Shown here: piece by piece, positions 25,933-35,972 of the stretch
Layout of the letters: each line of letters opens with the position of its first letter
Position numbering within the stretch: position 1 is the first letter of the stretch
Origin: Desulfovibrio sp. 86
GTDB taxonomy: Bacteria; Desulfobacterota; Desulfovibrionia; Desulfovibrionales; Desulfovibrionaceae
Direction of reading: 5' to 3'
NCBI RefSeq assembly: GCF_902702915.1
Contig: NZ_LR738849.1
Span: 1,116,001-1,180,000 of the forward strand
Length of the DNA stretch: 64,000 bases
The notes under the pieces: model-generated
The model's input: only the letters and a program-made list of their open reading frames with translations
What the model was told of the DNA's origin: nothing
The model's database searches: none
Translations under genes and position numbers: made by a program

Positions 25933-27314
25933 AGTTCCTCTTTTTCCGCGTCTGCGCAGGCCGGGCCGGAGATTTTTTCCTGTGGGCCCCCGGAGGCGGG
26001 CACGGCAGCTTCGTCAACGTCTACAGAACCGGCAGCCTTGGCGCATTGGTCCACATACAGGTCATAGACCGCCGTGATATTGCGCGTGGGATCAAAAAGC
26101 TTTTCAACGTGCGCCCGACCCGCCTCGGCCATGGCCAGGGCAGCATCCCTGTCGGCCGCCATGCGGCGCACCGCGTCGGCCAGGGCGCGCGGATCGCGTT
26201 GCGGAACCAGCAGGCCGGTTTCCCCGTCCATGACCACCTCGGCTATGCCGCACACGTCGGTGGAAATAACAGGCATACGGTGCGAAAGCGCTTCCATTAT
26301 GACGTTGGGGATGCCGTCGCGATCGCCGTTGGTATGCACTACGCTGGGCATGATGAGCATATCATGGTCCAGCATGAAACAGCGGATTTTATCATGGGGG
26401 ATAAAGCCTGGCATGTCCACAGCTTGGGTAAGCCCCAGATCATCGCGCAGCTTGACGAGCTTGCGGTGCCAGTTGCCGTCGCCCACCAGGGTCAGGGTCA
26501 CGGGCACATTTTCGCGCCGCAGGCGGGCCATTGCCGTGAGCAGATCAGGGAAGCCCTTGGTGCGGGCAAAACGGCCCACGGCCAGAAGGCGGTAGGGGGG
26601 CTGCATGTGCATGGCGCACTGGCCGCGCGGACTGAAGGTAAGGCTATTGTAGATGGCATGCACCTTGTCTGTGGCATCGGGGGGACAAAACCCGCGCAGC
26701 CACTGCACGTTGGTGCGATTGTTGGTTCGGATGAACAGCGCGTCGCGCGATTTTTCCTTGAGCAGGCCGTCTTCGGGATAGATGTCTCCGGCGCGGCCGG
26801 TAAAGGCAAAAGGAATGCCCGTCACCCGCGAGGCCACCCAGGCGGCTGTGGCCGGGCCGTTTGCCCAGCCCGCGTGGATAAGCTGCACACCATCCTCACG
26901 GCATTTTTCGGCCAGAAGAAAGCCCGCCAGAAAGCACCAGATATTTTCGCCCAGCGCTTCAAGGTTACGCATACGGCGAAAAAATCCTTCGCGCATGAGC
27001 TTCCACGTGGCGCCGGGCCGCTGGCGCAGGGCGCGCATAAAAGCGCCCAGTATCCGGCCTGCGGCCCTGACGCCCATACGGCCGACCGGGCCGTCGTAGG
27101 CGCACATTTCCTCACTGCAGCCCTTGAGGTTCTCGCCATACATGCTGTAGGCGAATACGGGCATCCCCCGTTTTCGAAGCTGCACGACCTCACGAAAAAT
27201 AAATGTCTCTGAAGACAGGGGAAACCAGAGAAGCACATAGGCAACAACTGGCGGCACGGTCTGCCGGCCGCTTGTTGCGCCTTCTTCTGTGGCAGCGCCG
27301 CTGGTTAAAGGCAT
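25929..27314 (-). CDS. family 4 glycosyltransferase
   Basis: A 461-residue GT-B enzyme. LLAVGRFARTKGFPDLL, VTLTLVGDGNW and EALSHRMPVISTDVCGIAEVV (the E-x7-E donor-site region) are typical GT4 motifs. The N-terminus LLWFPLSSETFIFREV and the block MRNLEALGENIWCFLAGF parallel the other glycosyltransferase of the locus, so the two are paralogues with probably different donors or acceptors. An acidic, Ala/Glu-rich tail follows the last domain. It begins 58 nt after the alpha-oxoamine synthase gene and overlaps the deacetylase by 4 nt. Confidence 0.88.
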   Translation of the reverse strand: MPLTSGAATEEGATSGRQTVPPVVAYVLLWFPLSSETFIFREVVQLRKRGMPVFAYSMYGENLKGCSEEMCAYDGPVGRMGVRAAGRILGAFMRALRQRPGATWKLMREGFFRRMRNLEALGENIWCFLAGFLLAEKCREDGVQLIHAGWANGPATAAWVASRVTGIPFAFTGRAGDIYPEDGLLKEKSRDALFIRTNNRTNVQWLRGFCPPDATDKVHAIYNSLTFSPRGQCAMHMQPPYRLLAVGRFARTKGFPDLLTAMARLRRENVPVTLTLVGDGNWHRKLVKLRDDLGLTQAVDMPGFIPHDKIRCFMLDHDMLIMPSVVHTNGDRDGIPNVIMEALSHRMPVISTDVCGIAEVVMDGETGLLVPQRDPRALADAVRRMAADRDAALAMAEAGRAHVEKLFDPTRNITAVYDLYVDQCAKAAGSVDVDEAAVPASGGPQEKISGPACADAEKEEL

Positions 27315-27371
27315 ATCGATCTCCGCTATAAACGAGAGCCGGGCCTGATGGCCCGGCCCGGAATGCTTTTT

Positions 27372-28691
27372 TTATTCGCCCAGGGTTTCTTCGGCGTGTT
27401 CGCTTTTGTATTTTTCTACAATGGCCTGCGCTTTGGGAATTTCTTCCTTCACCGCGTCCAGGGCCTGACGGATATGGTCTTCCGTGTGAGCGGCGGAAAG
27501 GAAGAAGCGCAGCCTGTCGGTGCCTTCCTTGACCGCCGGAAAGGTGATGGGCATAACATAGATGCCGCGCTTGAAAAGCGCATTGGACAAAAAGCCCGCC
27601 ACCATGGGATCGCCCACCATGACAGGCACGACGGCATAGCCCTGAGCCGAGCCCGTATCCAGACCGATGCTGGCGGCATATTGCACAAAGAACTGCGAAA
27701 TTCTTTGCAGTTTGTGCACCCGCTCGGGTTCGCGCAGCATGATCTCCAGGGCCTTGTGACAGGCCACGGCGATAACGGGCGGCATACCGACGCTGAACAC
27801 AAAGCCCGGCGAACCGTACTTCAAAAATTCCACCAGTTCATGCTTGCCAGCAATAAAGCCGCCGCAGCCGCACATGGACTTGGAGAGCGTGCTCATCCAC
27901 ATATCCACTTCGCTGGCGTCAATGCCGAAATATTCATGCGCGCCGCGCCCGGTCTCGCCAAGCACGCCCAGCGAATGGGCCTCATCCACCAGCAACATGC
28001 AGTCATACTGCTTTTTCAGCTGGATGATGCGGGGCAGGTCAGGGATATTGCCGTCCATACTGAACAGGCCCTCGGTGACGATGATGGCCCGCTTGTGCTC
28101 CGCGCGCTTGGCCTTGAGCATTTCTTCAAGGGCGTCGCAATCATTATGATTGTAGGAGTAACGCGCGGCGTGCGAAAGGCGTGCGCCCTGCACCAGAGAG
28201 TTGTGGGCCAGGCCGTCATGAAAGATGGCGTCGCGGTGACCGAGTAGAAAGCCGAGGGTGGACACGTTGGTGGCATGGCCGCTTACGTAGACAATGCAGT
28301 CTTCCACACCGTACAGGTCGGCAAAGGCGCGCTCAAGTTCACGGTGGGGCGGACGCTCGCCGCCCACAAGGCGGCTGGCTCCGGCCGACGTGCCGTAAAC
28401 GGTGGCAGCGCGGGTGACGGCCTCGGTTATTTCCGGATGGGCGTTAATGTCCAGATAGTCGTAGGTGGAAAAATTCAGGTATTCCTTGCCGCCTATGAGC
28501 GTGGTGGCCTTGGCAGCCCGCTCGTGGCAGAGAAAAAGAGGATTTTCCATCCCCATCTTGGCTCCCATCTCCACAAGCCGGTCAAAGGCGAGCTTGGAAC
28601 GCATGCGGCTGAATCCGCCTGCGGAGCTTTCTGCGGCGGCAGCAGGTGACGCCGCCTCTTGGCCAGCCTGACAGGAATGGTCGTTCTTCAT
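27372..28691 (-). CDS. alpha-oxoamine synthase family PLP-dependent acyltransferase
   Basis: A 439-residue fold-type I PLP enzyme related to 8-amino-7-oxononanoate synthase, serine palmitoyltransferase and 2-amino-3-ketobutyrate-CoA ligase. Seen: GTSAGASRLVGGERPPH, LLVDEAHSLGVLG and the PLP-lysine context MSTLSKSMCGCGG. Such enzymes condense an amino acid with an acyl thioester, losing CO2, to give an alpha-amino ketone. Start ATG 28691 follows AGGATA; the N-terminal 45 residues are Ala/Ser-rich. No bio genes are nearby, and the divergent neighbour is an ACP-containing megasynthase, so an ACP-bound acyl substrate, as in sphingoid-type or PKS-linked AOS enzymes, is a reasonable inference. Confidence 0.85.
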   Translation of the reverse strand: MKNDHSCQAGQEAASPAAAAESSAGGFSRMRSKLAFDRLVEMGAKMGMENPLFLCHERAAKATTLIGGKEYLNFSTYDYLDINAHPEITEAVTRAATVYGTSAGASRLVGGERPPHRELERAFADLYGVEDCIVYVSGHATNVSTLGFLLGHRDAIFHDGLAHNSLVQGARLSHAARYSYNHNDCDALEEMLKAKRAEHKRAIIVTEGLFSMDGNIPDLPRIIQLKKQYDCMLLVDEAHSLGVLGETGRGAHEYFGIDASEVDMWMSTLSKSMCGCGGFIAGKHELVEFLKYGSPGFVFSVGMPPVIAVACHKALEIMLREPERVHKLQRISQFFVQYAASIGLDTGSAQGYAVVPVMVGDPMVAGFLSNALFKRGIYVMPITFPAVKEGTDRLRFFLSAAHTEDHIRQALDAVKEEIPKAQAIVEKYKSEHAEETLGE

Positions 28692-29043
28692 GCCGTATCC
28701 TCTTAAAATTTGTCCAAAAAAATGCACCGCCCCGCAGCCGACAGCACGCGGCCGGACAGAGGGCGCAACTTTGTAAGGAATCAGTATAGCTAAACCGTCA
28801 ACCTATGGCAAGTGCGGAATGCCTGTCGCCAACAAGCTGGTCTTTGTGACGCTGCCGGGGCTGCTTTCGCCATTATAACGCCCCCTTGAATGCGGCTGGC
28901 GCTGTTCGCCGCACCGCCGCCAGGGCTTATTTCATGCCCGGCTTCTGGACAAGAGGTCCAATATACTCTAACGTACTTCCCTTAACCAAACCCCATTATG
29001 GCTTGGCCCATTTGACCAACCATGCGCCACAGGCCCCAAATAT
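28692..29043. other. divergent intergenic region of the AOS/megasynthase locus
   Basis: About 350 nt separating the minus-strand AOS operon and the plus-strand megasynthase operon. It must hold both promoters. I see no strong sigma-70 pair, no clear palindromic operator and no Shine-Dalgarno before ATG 29044. Confidence 0.45.
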
Positions 29044-32000
29044 ATGCAGCAAGACTCTGCTCCAGCACCCGGCACTTCGCCAGGCAAAACCACCACGCCA
29101 GACAGCGCCGTTATTGAGGACGGGCTGCTTGTGGCGTCGCCTCCAGCCATCACGCTTTCCTGTCCCGACGCAGAAAATCCGGCAGAGTCCGACACGCCCT
29201 CCGGTCAGGTGTGCGCCCAGACGCTGATGCGGCACTGCCTTGACTGGCTCAAGCTTGTGGAAAATCCCGGGCCTGTCATGCTCAGCCTGCACTGGAACGA
29301 ATCCACCGTCTCTTCGGCTCTGGCCCAGTCTCTGAGCCTTGCCCTGGAAGGGCTGCAAAATTTGTGGCGGCTCGGGCCTGTACGCCTGCAATTTGAATCT
29401 TTTCAGCCCGCGCACCTCAGGGAATGCGAAAGGCTGCTGCGCACGGCCCTCGGCACGGACGCCGCAGCAAAAAACACCTACCCGTGCATGATTGGCAGCG
29501 CCCCGCAGACCGACACCATGGGCGTGAGCATGCCGCAGTGCCCTGATTACTTCGTTTCCGACGCGGATTGCGCCCTGGGTGATGAACAGCCCATGCGCCC
29601 GCAGGCAGGACGGGTGCCCACCATTCTTTTGCTGGACTTTCTGGCAGGTGGGCCGCTCACCTTGCAGTGCCAGCCGCTGCTTTTGAGCCTGCCTGCCCCC
29701 ACGCCTCCATGCTGCGACACGCTCATATGCCGCAAAAACCCCCTGCAGCAAAAGTCTGACCAGCCCCATTCCGACGACACGCCAGCGCTCTGGCAGCCCG
29801 GCGCCCTCACCTCGGGCGCGGGCCTGAGTTCTGTTGCCAGTCCCGCCGGAACCACAGAAAGCGATGGCCTGCCGGAAGAGCTTATTCTGGACGGCGTGCG
29901 CTACGCGAACCTGCCGCAGGACGGCCTGATGTGGCGCATGGGGGGCACCAATCCGCTTTGGCGGCAAGAGCTGCTTGCCCTGCCGCACAATCCCGACGCC
30001 GCCGACCTGGCTCGCCTCGAAGGACGCGGCGTCTGGCTTTCGCCGGAAGTCGAGGCCCCGCCCCTTGCCGTCATGTGCTGCGGTCTCGGTTCCGTATGGC
30101 CCGGCATGGGCCGCGAACTGTACGACAATTTTCCCGTGGCGCGCGCCGCCATGGACCGCATCGCCGCAGTGGCCGACTGGGATGTGCTCGGCCTTATGGA
30201 TGAAAAGGATATTGAAAAAGTCAGTCTCACGCGCTGGCAGTCGCCCTACCTCTTCATGCTTGAGTTTGCGCAGTGGAGCATCCTTTCCTCTCTCGGCCTG
30301 CGGCCCACGCTGTTCTGCGGACACAGCCTGGGCGAGTTGATTGCCCTGTGCCTCAGCGGCTTCTACGACCCGGAAGTGGCCTGGTACATAATCGACACCC
30401 GCGCCGTGCATATGTCCGAACTGGAGTCCGCCGCCACGCGCGAGACCGGCATGATGGCCGTGCACGCCAGCGCCGAAATCATCGACGAAACACGTGCCAC
30501 ATGGCCTGCTCTCTATGTTTCCAACTACAACAGCCCCCAGCAGTTCATCCTGAGCGGGCCGCGCGAAATCCTGATGGAAGCCCGCAAAAGCCTGCGCAAG
30601 CGGCGCATACCGGCCATCATGCTCAACGTGAGCCTGGCCTTCCACCACCCAAGCATGCGCATGCTGCGCGACCTTGCGCTGCGCCGCCTCAATGCGCTTG
30701 AAATGCACGCGCCGCTCCACCCCACCATGAGCTGCATCACCACGAATTTTTACCCTCACGACCAACCGTCCATCTGCCGCCATATCGCGGATCTGGATGA
30801 AAATTCCGTTCGCTGGACCGAATGCGTACACACGGCATGGCGCAGACACGGCATACGCCACTTTCTGGAAATGGGCCCGCAGGACACGCTTTGCGGCCTG
30901 GCCAAGGACAACGAACCTCGGGCGTTCTGCCTGACCGCCGGGCGCAAGGGCAAGGAAGTGGAAGGCATGCGCCAGACGTGCGCGCGCCTGTACGCGCTCG
31001 GACATTTGAGCAAAAAAGCCATCAGCGCCCGCATCGCCGACATACGCCAGGGCAAGGACGCCGTTGTGGCCGCGCATATGCCGCTGCCCTACTGCGGTCT
31101 TGTCCCCGTGAATTCACCGGATGGCGGCCCCGACTGCGGTCCCGACTGCGGCACGGCCTGCCCCACGGCAGCGCCGGAAGCCACGCCAATACCTGCGGTG
31201 GTGACTGCGGCGGCTCCCGCCGCTGCCCCCACGCCTGACGGCGCTCCCGTATCAGCCAAGCCCGCCAGTTCCACCGACTCCGTATCGTCAGCGGCAGCCC
31301 TGCGTGTGGTGCTGGACGTGCTGGCCCGCGCCAGCGGCCGCCCGGTGGAAGACATGCGGCCCGACCTCGATCTGCGCTACGATCTGGCCCTGCGCTCCAG
31401 CCGTTTTCCGCGCATCATTCAGGAAGTGGAAAAGGCGCTGGACATCACCGTCAATTTTGAAGACTTGCTGCAAGTGTCCACCGTGGGCGATCTTGCACGG
31501 ATTCTTGGCGCGTCCGGTCTTGGCGAAGCGAAGAAATCCGATACCTCCGAGGCCGTCCGTCAGGCCGAAGCCCGTCAGAAAGCGCTTGTGCGGGCCTGCG
31601 CCCCACTGTGCCGCTTCACCCCGCTGCAACGGACGACGCAGTCCGAAAGCGGAGAAAAAACACAAAATTCCGGCCAGTTCCCGAAAGCACTGCCGCTGGA
31701 CCCCTGCGGCCAGGGCCTGCCCATCCGCCGGGGAGACATTCTGGCCCTGCTGTTCTTCGAGCCAGCCCTGCTGCCCTCTCTCATGAACGGCCTCGCGCCG
31801 CTGGGCTGCGTGCTGGCCGTGCCGCGCGGCCAGGTTGAGGCCTGCGCGCCGCTGGCCAAGGCTGGCGCGCGCATTGTGCCGCTCAACCTTGAAACGCGCG
31901 TTCCACGGGATGCCTCCGATGCCCAGACCCTGGCGGAGGAAGTCGCCACAGCCCTGACAAGCCTGGCAAAAAGCGAAGGCAGGGTAGACGGTCTGATCTT

Positions 32001-33447
32001 TGCGCCTGCTGGCCATTACGGCAGTGAAGAACACGACGCCGCCCCGCTTCTTTCACCCGCCTCTTTTGCCGCCGTCGGCATGCCCAAGCTGCTGGCCGCA
32101 GCCATGCGGGTTGCCCAGATACACGGCCTGCGTTACGCATGCCTGTGCAGTCTGCTGCAACCCACGCTGGAAAATTTGAACTGCGACAGCCCACTGGAAA
32201 AGCGCTTTGACGAGCTAGGGGAAGAGACCGGCGTGGGCACCCGGACCATACGCCTGCTGGAAAAAAGCCTGCGCGCCGGACTGAACGATTGGGGCGACAT
32301 GATGGCCCGCGAACTCCTGCGGGGCACCTCACGCCACGTATTGTGGGTGCGCCCCGCAACACTGCCCGGTTTTGCCGCATCCGGCGCGGGCCTGCGGCCC
32401 GCCCCTGCCGCTGCCCGCGGGCATGCGGGCAGGAACGACGCCCTGACGCAGGGGCTTGTTATTCAGGAAAGGCCGCGCCTGTATCCCCTGGTTTTCCCCG
32501 ATCCGCAGCCGCCCTACCGGGCCACCTCCACTCTTTTTCAGGGCTGCTGCCACTATTCGCGTTTTGCCGACACGGACCTCGCTCTGCACGGCGGCCAGCC
32601 CGGCAACGTCATGGGCGACACGCCCTGGTTGCCGACGAGCCGGACGCTGGAGGCCCTGCTGGAAGCCTCCAGCCTGTGGTTGCCCTGGCTGACGGTCATC
32701 GGCTTTTTGGACCTGCGTTTTTATGATCCCCTGCTGCTGCCGCCGGGCATTACCCGTGAATGTCGCGCCACTGTGGAGGCGGAACCCTGGCTCATGCAGG
32801 ACGGCGTCATGGCGCGCATGTGCCGGAATACGCTGGACGTAAGAGAACTCACGCCCAATGGCAGACACCTTGAGCGTTACGCGCCCGTGGCAGCGGGCAT
32901 GACCCTGCTGGCCGCCGCCAACGGGCAGGTGCCGCCCATGTGGGCGCATGGTGAAGACGCGCCAGCGGGCTCAACACAACATAAAGTAAATACTGATATT
33001 TTTTACGACGCCTTGGGTTTTGGCCAACCCTGGCGCATGCTGCGCGACTTTACTGTTCTGCCCAATCACAAATACGTCGCGGGGTTGGAGCATTGTCATC
33101 CAGCCATTGCCCCCGATGCCAATAAAGGCTATGCTGATATCCTCCATGTGGTGGAAGGAATGGTGCAGTCCGCCTGGTTGGCCATTGCCCGAGGTAACGG
33201 CAATGCCGAAATGGACGCAGGGGCGGTTTCCGCCGCCATGGGGCGCTGGCGCTTGCATGGGGCGGGATTCATCCGCTTTGGCGGCGAAAGGGGCAAGGGG
33301 CCATGGCGCATAATGCTGCGCCGCTCCTGGTCCGACCCCGCCCTGTTGCGCTTTGACGGCCAGGCCGCCGACGAAAAGGGCCGCATCTTTCTCACGATCC
33401 ATCATCTTGAATTTAACCGGCGGGACACCGGGGCCGTTGCGCTTTAG
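29044..33447 (+). CDS. multidomain polyketide/PUFA-synthase-like protein: AT-ACP-KR-like-DH-like, no ketosynthase
   Basis: A 1467-residue megasynthase. Residues 1-340 are unassigned. An acyltransferase domain follows (about 343-650): MCCGLGSVWPGMGRELYDNF, nucleophile in GHSLGE (Ser about 427) and catalytic-His context AFHHPSMR (about 532). An ACP-like domain covers about 750-825, where the phosphopantetheine Ser is preceded by Arg (LALRSSRF) instead of the usual Asp. Residues about 890-1105 look like an SDR-type ketoreductase without a recognisable GxGxxG or Tyr-x3-Lys/Asn, probably structural. The last 320 residues resemble a double-hotdog dehydratase. No ketosynthase exists in the protein or window. 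Product probably an acyl chain for the adjacent AOS or glycan; inference. Confidence 0.78.
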   Translation: MQQDSAPAPGTSPGKTTTPDSAVIEDGLLVASPPAITLSCPDAENPAESDTPSGQVCAQTLMRHCLDWLKLVENPGPVMLSLHWNESTVSSALAQSLSLALEGLQNLWRLGPVRLQFESFQPAHLRECERLLRTALGTDAAAKNTYPCMIGSAPQTDTMGVSMPQCPDYFVSDADCALGDEQPMRPQAGRVPTILLLDFLAGGPLTLQCQPLLLSLPAPTPPCCDTLICRKNPLQQKSDQPHSDDTPALWQPGALTSGAGLSSVASPAGTTESDGLPEELILDGVRYANLPQDGLMWRMGGTNPLWRQELLALPHNPDAADLARLEGRGVWLSPEVEAPPLAVMCCGLGSVWPGMGRELYDNFPVARAAMDRIAAVADWDVLGLMDEKDIEKVSLTRWQSPYLFMLEFAQWSILSSLGLRPTLFCGHSLGELIALCLSGFYDPEVAWYIIDTRAVHMSELESAATRETGMMAVHASAEIIDETRATWPALYVSNYNSPQQFILSGPREILMEARKSLRKRRIPAIMLNVSLAFHHPSMRMLRDLALRRLNALEMHAPLHPTMSCITTNFYPHDQPSICRHIADLDENSVRWTECVHTAWRRHGIRHFLEMGPQDTLCGLAKDNEPRAFCLTAGRKGKEVEGMRQTCARLYALGHLSKKAISARIADIRQGKDAVVAAHMPLPYCGLVPVNSPDGGPDCGPDCGTACPTAAPEATPIPAVVTAAAPAAAPTPDGAPVSAKPASSTDSVSSAAALRVVLDVLARASGRPVEDMRPDLDLRYDLALRSSRFPRIIQEVEKALDITVNFEDLLQVSTVGDLARILGASGLGEAKKSDTSEAVRQAEARQKALVRACAPLCRFTPLQRTTQSESGEKTQNSGQFPKALPLDPCGQGLPIRRGDILALLFFEPALLPSLMNGLAPLGCVLAVPRGQVEACAPLAKAGARIVPLNLETRVPRDASDAQTLAEEVATALTSLAKSEGRVDGLIFAPAGHYGSEEHDAAPLLSPASFAAVGMPKLLAAAMRVAQIHGLRYACLCSLLQPTLENLNCDSPLEKRFDELGEETGVGTRTIRLLEKSLRAGLNDWGDMMARELLRGTSRHVLWVRPATLPGFAASGAGLRPAPAAARGHAGRNDALTQGLVIQERPRLYPLVFPDPQPPYRATSTLFQGCCHYSRFADTDLALHGGQPGNVMGDTPWLPTSRTLEALLEASSLWLPWLTVIGFLDLRFYDPLLLPPGITRECRATVEAEPWLMQDGVMARMCRNTLDVRELTPNGRHLERYAPVAAGMTLLAAANGQVPPMWAHGEDAPAGSTQHKVNTDIFYDALGFGQPWRMLRDFTVLPNHKYVAGLEHCHPAIAPDANKGYADILHVVEGMVQSAWLAIARGNGNAEMDAGAVSAAMGRWRLHGAGFIRFGGERGKGPWRIMLRRSWSDPALLRFDGQAADEKGRIFLTIHHLEFNRRDTGAVAL

Positions 33448-33513
33448 CGCGTCTCCGCCACAGCAATAGTGACTATACCAACGCGCCGAGCGCGAGACTG
33501 CAAAGGGTGCCTG

Positions 33514-34977
33514 ATGCCGCATATTATACGTACTCTCTCAGCGCGTGCATATCTGCCGCTGCTGCTCGTCATGACCTTGTTTTTTTCCGCATGCTCCTCC
33601 AACAAGGCCGGGCTCAAGTCCCCGGAACTGCCCGCCAGACACTGGCTGGAAGAAGCGCCCGGCGTGCCGGTGGAAAACAAGGGAAAGCTTGAGGCCGCAG
33701 TGCCCAACCTCTACGATCCCAGCAAGATTTTCACCTTTGAAGACTGCGTCTTCCTGACCATCCAGCAGTCTCCCCTGCTGGTCAACAGCGCTGTGAACCT
33801 GGAAATCAAGCGGGTGGCTCTTACCGACGCCGTCTGGAAGTACCTGCCCGAACCCCGCATGACCATGCAGGTCAGCAACAACCTCACCCGCAACAACCTG
33901 GACAACAAGGAGACCCCTGGAGACTACGGGCGCACCAAGCTTTCCGTGGGTTTCTATGCCGCCTTCCCCAACCCTGTGGCCACCTATTTTGAGCATCAGG
34001 TGCAAAAGGCCATGGTCAACCTGGCCATTTCCACGCACCGCAAGGCCGTGGGCGAAGCCATCTACAAGATTGCCCAGGCCTACCTGCAACTGCAGGCGCA
34101 GAAAAAAATCGTAAAGGTGCAAAAAGACCTGCTGCCCATCGGCAAGGAACTGATTGCCTACTGGCAGCAGGTGGAAGCCGTGGACGGCCGTCAGGGCGTT
34201 TCCCTCAATCTGGCCATGCAGCACCAGCGCGAGCTGGAGCTGATGGTGGAACAGACCAAGATGAAGGAAACCATGCAGCTTACCCAGCTGAAAATCCTCG
34301 CGGGCGTTGAACCGCAGCAGAGGCTGGATGTGGACACCGCCAGCGCGGATGACATCCTCAAGAGCTTCAACGGGCGCAGCCTCAAGTGGGAAGACCGCTG
34401 GAACACCACCGAAGACGACCTGCTGCTGCGCGGCCAGATCAAACTGGGCGATTACAATATCATGGTCGCCTGGGCACAGTATGTTCCCAGCATGAGCATC
34501 AGCGTCAACAGCTACCCGCCTCCGGGACAATACCAGCCCCCCAGCGGCAGTGAAGACACCTTCCTGCACCTGAACTTCGACTTTCCTCTGCTGGACTGGG
34601 GCCGCCGCTACCGTGGCGTGCAGACCGCCCGCATGATGAAGGCCCAGTCCTTCCACGAAATGGCCCGCAAGCGCACGGACTATTCCAACAAATGGCTGCA
34701 GTCCGAACAGAACATGGCCCTGGCCGAAACCGAGCTCAAACTCGCGCGCACCCGCTTTGATACGGCGGCCATGCAATACAAGGAAGCCCACATTTCCTTC
34801 AACGAAGGCATCGCGGATCTTCCCGCCGTGGCCGACAGGCAGGAAGCCATGGTGCAGGCCCAGATATCTCTTATCCGGGCGGAACTTGCCTGTGAACTGG
34901 CCCAGCTTGAATGGATGTACCTTGCTACCTCGCTTCAGGAACGTTTCCTCGGTCTGCCCGCCAAGGAGGTGCTGTAA
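33514..34977 (+). CDS. TolC-family outer-membrane efflux/secretion lipoprotein
   Basis: A 487-residue outer-membrane factor. Start ATG 33514 has AAAGGG just upstream and gives a lipoprotein signal (LLLVMTLFFSACSSNK, lipobox FSAC), as in NodT/OprM-type OMFs. Two repeats of long amphipathic helices with Gln/Lys/Glu-rich coiled-coil segments (about residues 170-260 and 380-470) and beta-rich regions between them match the TolC fold. It would form the outer-membrane channel for the adaptor encoded next (1-nt overlap, TAATG). A two-component OMF-adaptor pair without its own pump gene suggests export of a glycan or lipid-linked product. Confidence 0.85.
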   Translation: MPHIIRTLSARAYLPLLLVMTLFFSACSSNKAGLKSPELPARHWLEEAPGVPVENKGKLEAAVPNLYDPSKIFTFEDCVFLTIQQSPLLVNSAVNLEIKRVALTDAVWKYLPEPRMTMQVSNNLTRNNLDNKETPGDYGRTKLSVGFYAAFPNPVATYFEHQVQKAMVNLAISTHRKAVGEAIYKIAQAYLQLQAQKKIVKVQKDLLPIGKELIAYWQQVEAVDGRQGVSLNLAMQHQRELELMVEQTKMKETMQLTQLKILAGVEPQQRLDVDTASADDILKSFNGRSLKWEDRWNTTEDDLLLRGQIKLGDYNIMVAWAQYVPSMSISVNSYPPPGQYQPPSGSEDTFLHLNFDFPLLDWGRRYRGVQTARMMKAQSFHEMARKRTDYSNKWLQSEQNMALAETELKLARTRFDTAAMQYKEAHISFNEGIADLPAVADRQEAMVQAQISLIRAELACELAQLEWMYLATSLQERFLGLPAKEVL

Positions 34978-35963
34978 TGGCGCGCTTTTCCCGCACCAGC
35001 CCCGCAAGGGCAACCCGAACAACCCGCACGGGCGCGCCGGGCCTCGCACTGTCCCGCGCACTGACCCTTGCACTGACCCTTATGCTCGGCCTGACGCTCG
35101 CCGCGTCGGCCTTTGCAGCGGACGCCCCCAAGCCTGTCGGCACCATTCTTACAGGCAAGGTGGTGACCACGGTCATCCGCGCCATCCCCATGCCGTTTAA
35201 CGCCGTGGTGGATACAGTGCTGGTCAAGCCCGGCGACGCCGTTGAAGAAGGCGCGCCCCTCATGCGCTACCATCTGCATGAAGATGCGGAACGCGCCGTG
35301 CAGCGCGAAGTCATGCAAGGCGCCAGCACGGAGGGTCTCAAAAGCCAGGTGCTGGATCTTGAGCGCCGGCTGGCGGAAACCATTGCCCAGCGCAACAAGG
35401 CGCGCCAGCTTGCGGCCTCGGGCCTCGGCTCGCGGCAGGCGTCGGGCCGTCTTGAAGAGGACGTGACCTCCCTGCAAAAACGCATCGAACTCACACGCAT
35501 CACCATTAACAAGGCCGAGAACAGCTTTACCATACGCCTCAAGGAATTGAGCAGCTACTACGGACAGGAAATCCAGGAAGGGGAAATTCTGCCCGAAACC
35601 CTGACTCTTACCTCGCCCCTCAAGGGCTATGTATTGTCCCTGGACGCCACGCTCAACCCCGGCACCCTGCTTTCCGCCGGCAGCGCTCCCATCAAGGTGG
35701 GGCAGCTTAATCCCGTGCTTATCCAGGTGCCAGTGTATGAAGCCGAGGTCAGCGGCATTGCGGAAGGCGACAGCGTCGCCGTGGAAATTCCCTCTCTTGG
35801 CAACAAGGCCTTTACGGGCAAGGTAACTGAAATATCTTGGGTTTCCAATGACATGAGCGTTGCCAATCCCTCATATTACACTGTGGAAATCACCGTGCCC
35901 AACCCGGATTTGGAACTCAAGCCCGGCTTCAAGGCTGTTGTGCGTTTCGGGGGCAGCAGGTAA
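34977..35963 (+). CDS. HlyD-like periplasmic adaptor (membrane fusion protein)
   Basis: A 328-residue adaptor. An Arg/Thr-rich start precedes a long signal/anchor helix (about residues 27-48, ending SAFAADAP). A split lipoyl/barrel-sandwich domain (VVDTVLVKPGDAVEEGAPL and TLTSPLKGYVLSLDATLNPG) flanks a coiled-coil hairpin (about residues 110-195, with SQVLDLERRLAETIAQ). A beta-barrel domain follows (VPVYEAEVSGIAEGD). It starts at the ATG overlapping the TolC gene stop and is followed 9 nt later by the flippase. It would bridge the inner membrane and the outer-membrane channel. Confidence 0.87.
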   Translation: MARFSRTSPARATRTTRTGAPGLALSRALTLALTLMLGLTLAASAFAADAPKPVGTILTGKVVTTVIRAIPMPFNAVVDTVLVKPGDAVEEGAPLMRYHLHEDAERAVQREVMQGASTEGLKSQVLDLERRLAETIAQRNKARQLAASGLGSRQASGRLEEDVTSLQKRIELTRITINKAENSFTIRLKELSSYYGQEIQEGEILPETLTLTSPLKGYVLSLDATLNPGTLLSAGSAPIKVGQLNPVLIQVPVYEAEVSGIAEGDSVAVEIPSLGNKAFTGKVTEISWVSNDMSVANPSYYTVEITVPNPDLELKPGFKAVVRFGGSR

Positions 35964-35972
35964 AGCTCCCAC

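Noticed and set aside
27372..28691. Biotin-synthesis bioF
   Set aside because: The fold matches, but no bioA/B/D genes are nearby and the neighbours are glycan and ACP-dependent genes; bioF remains possible but less likely.
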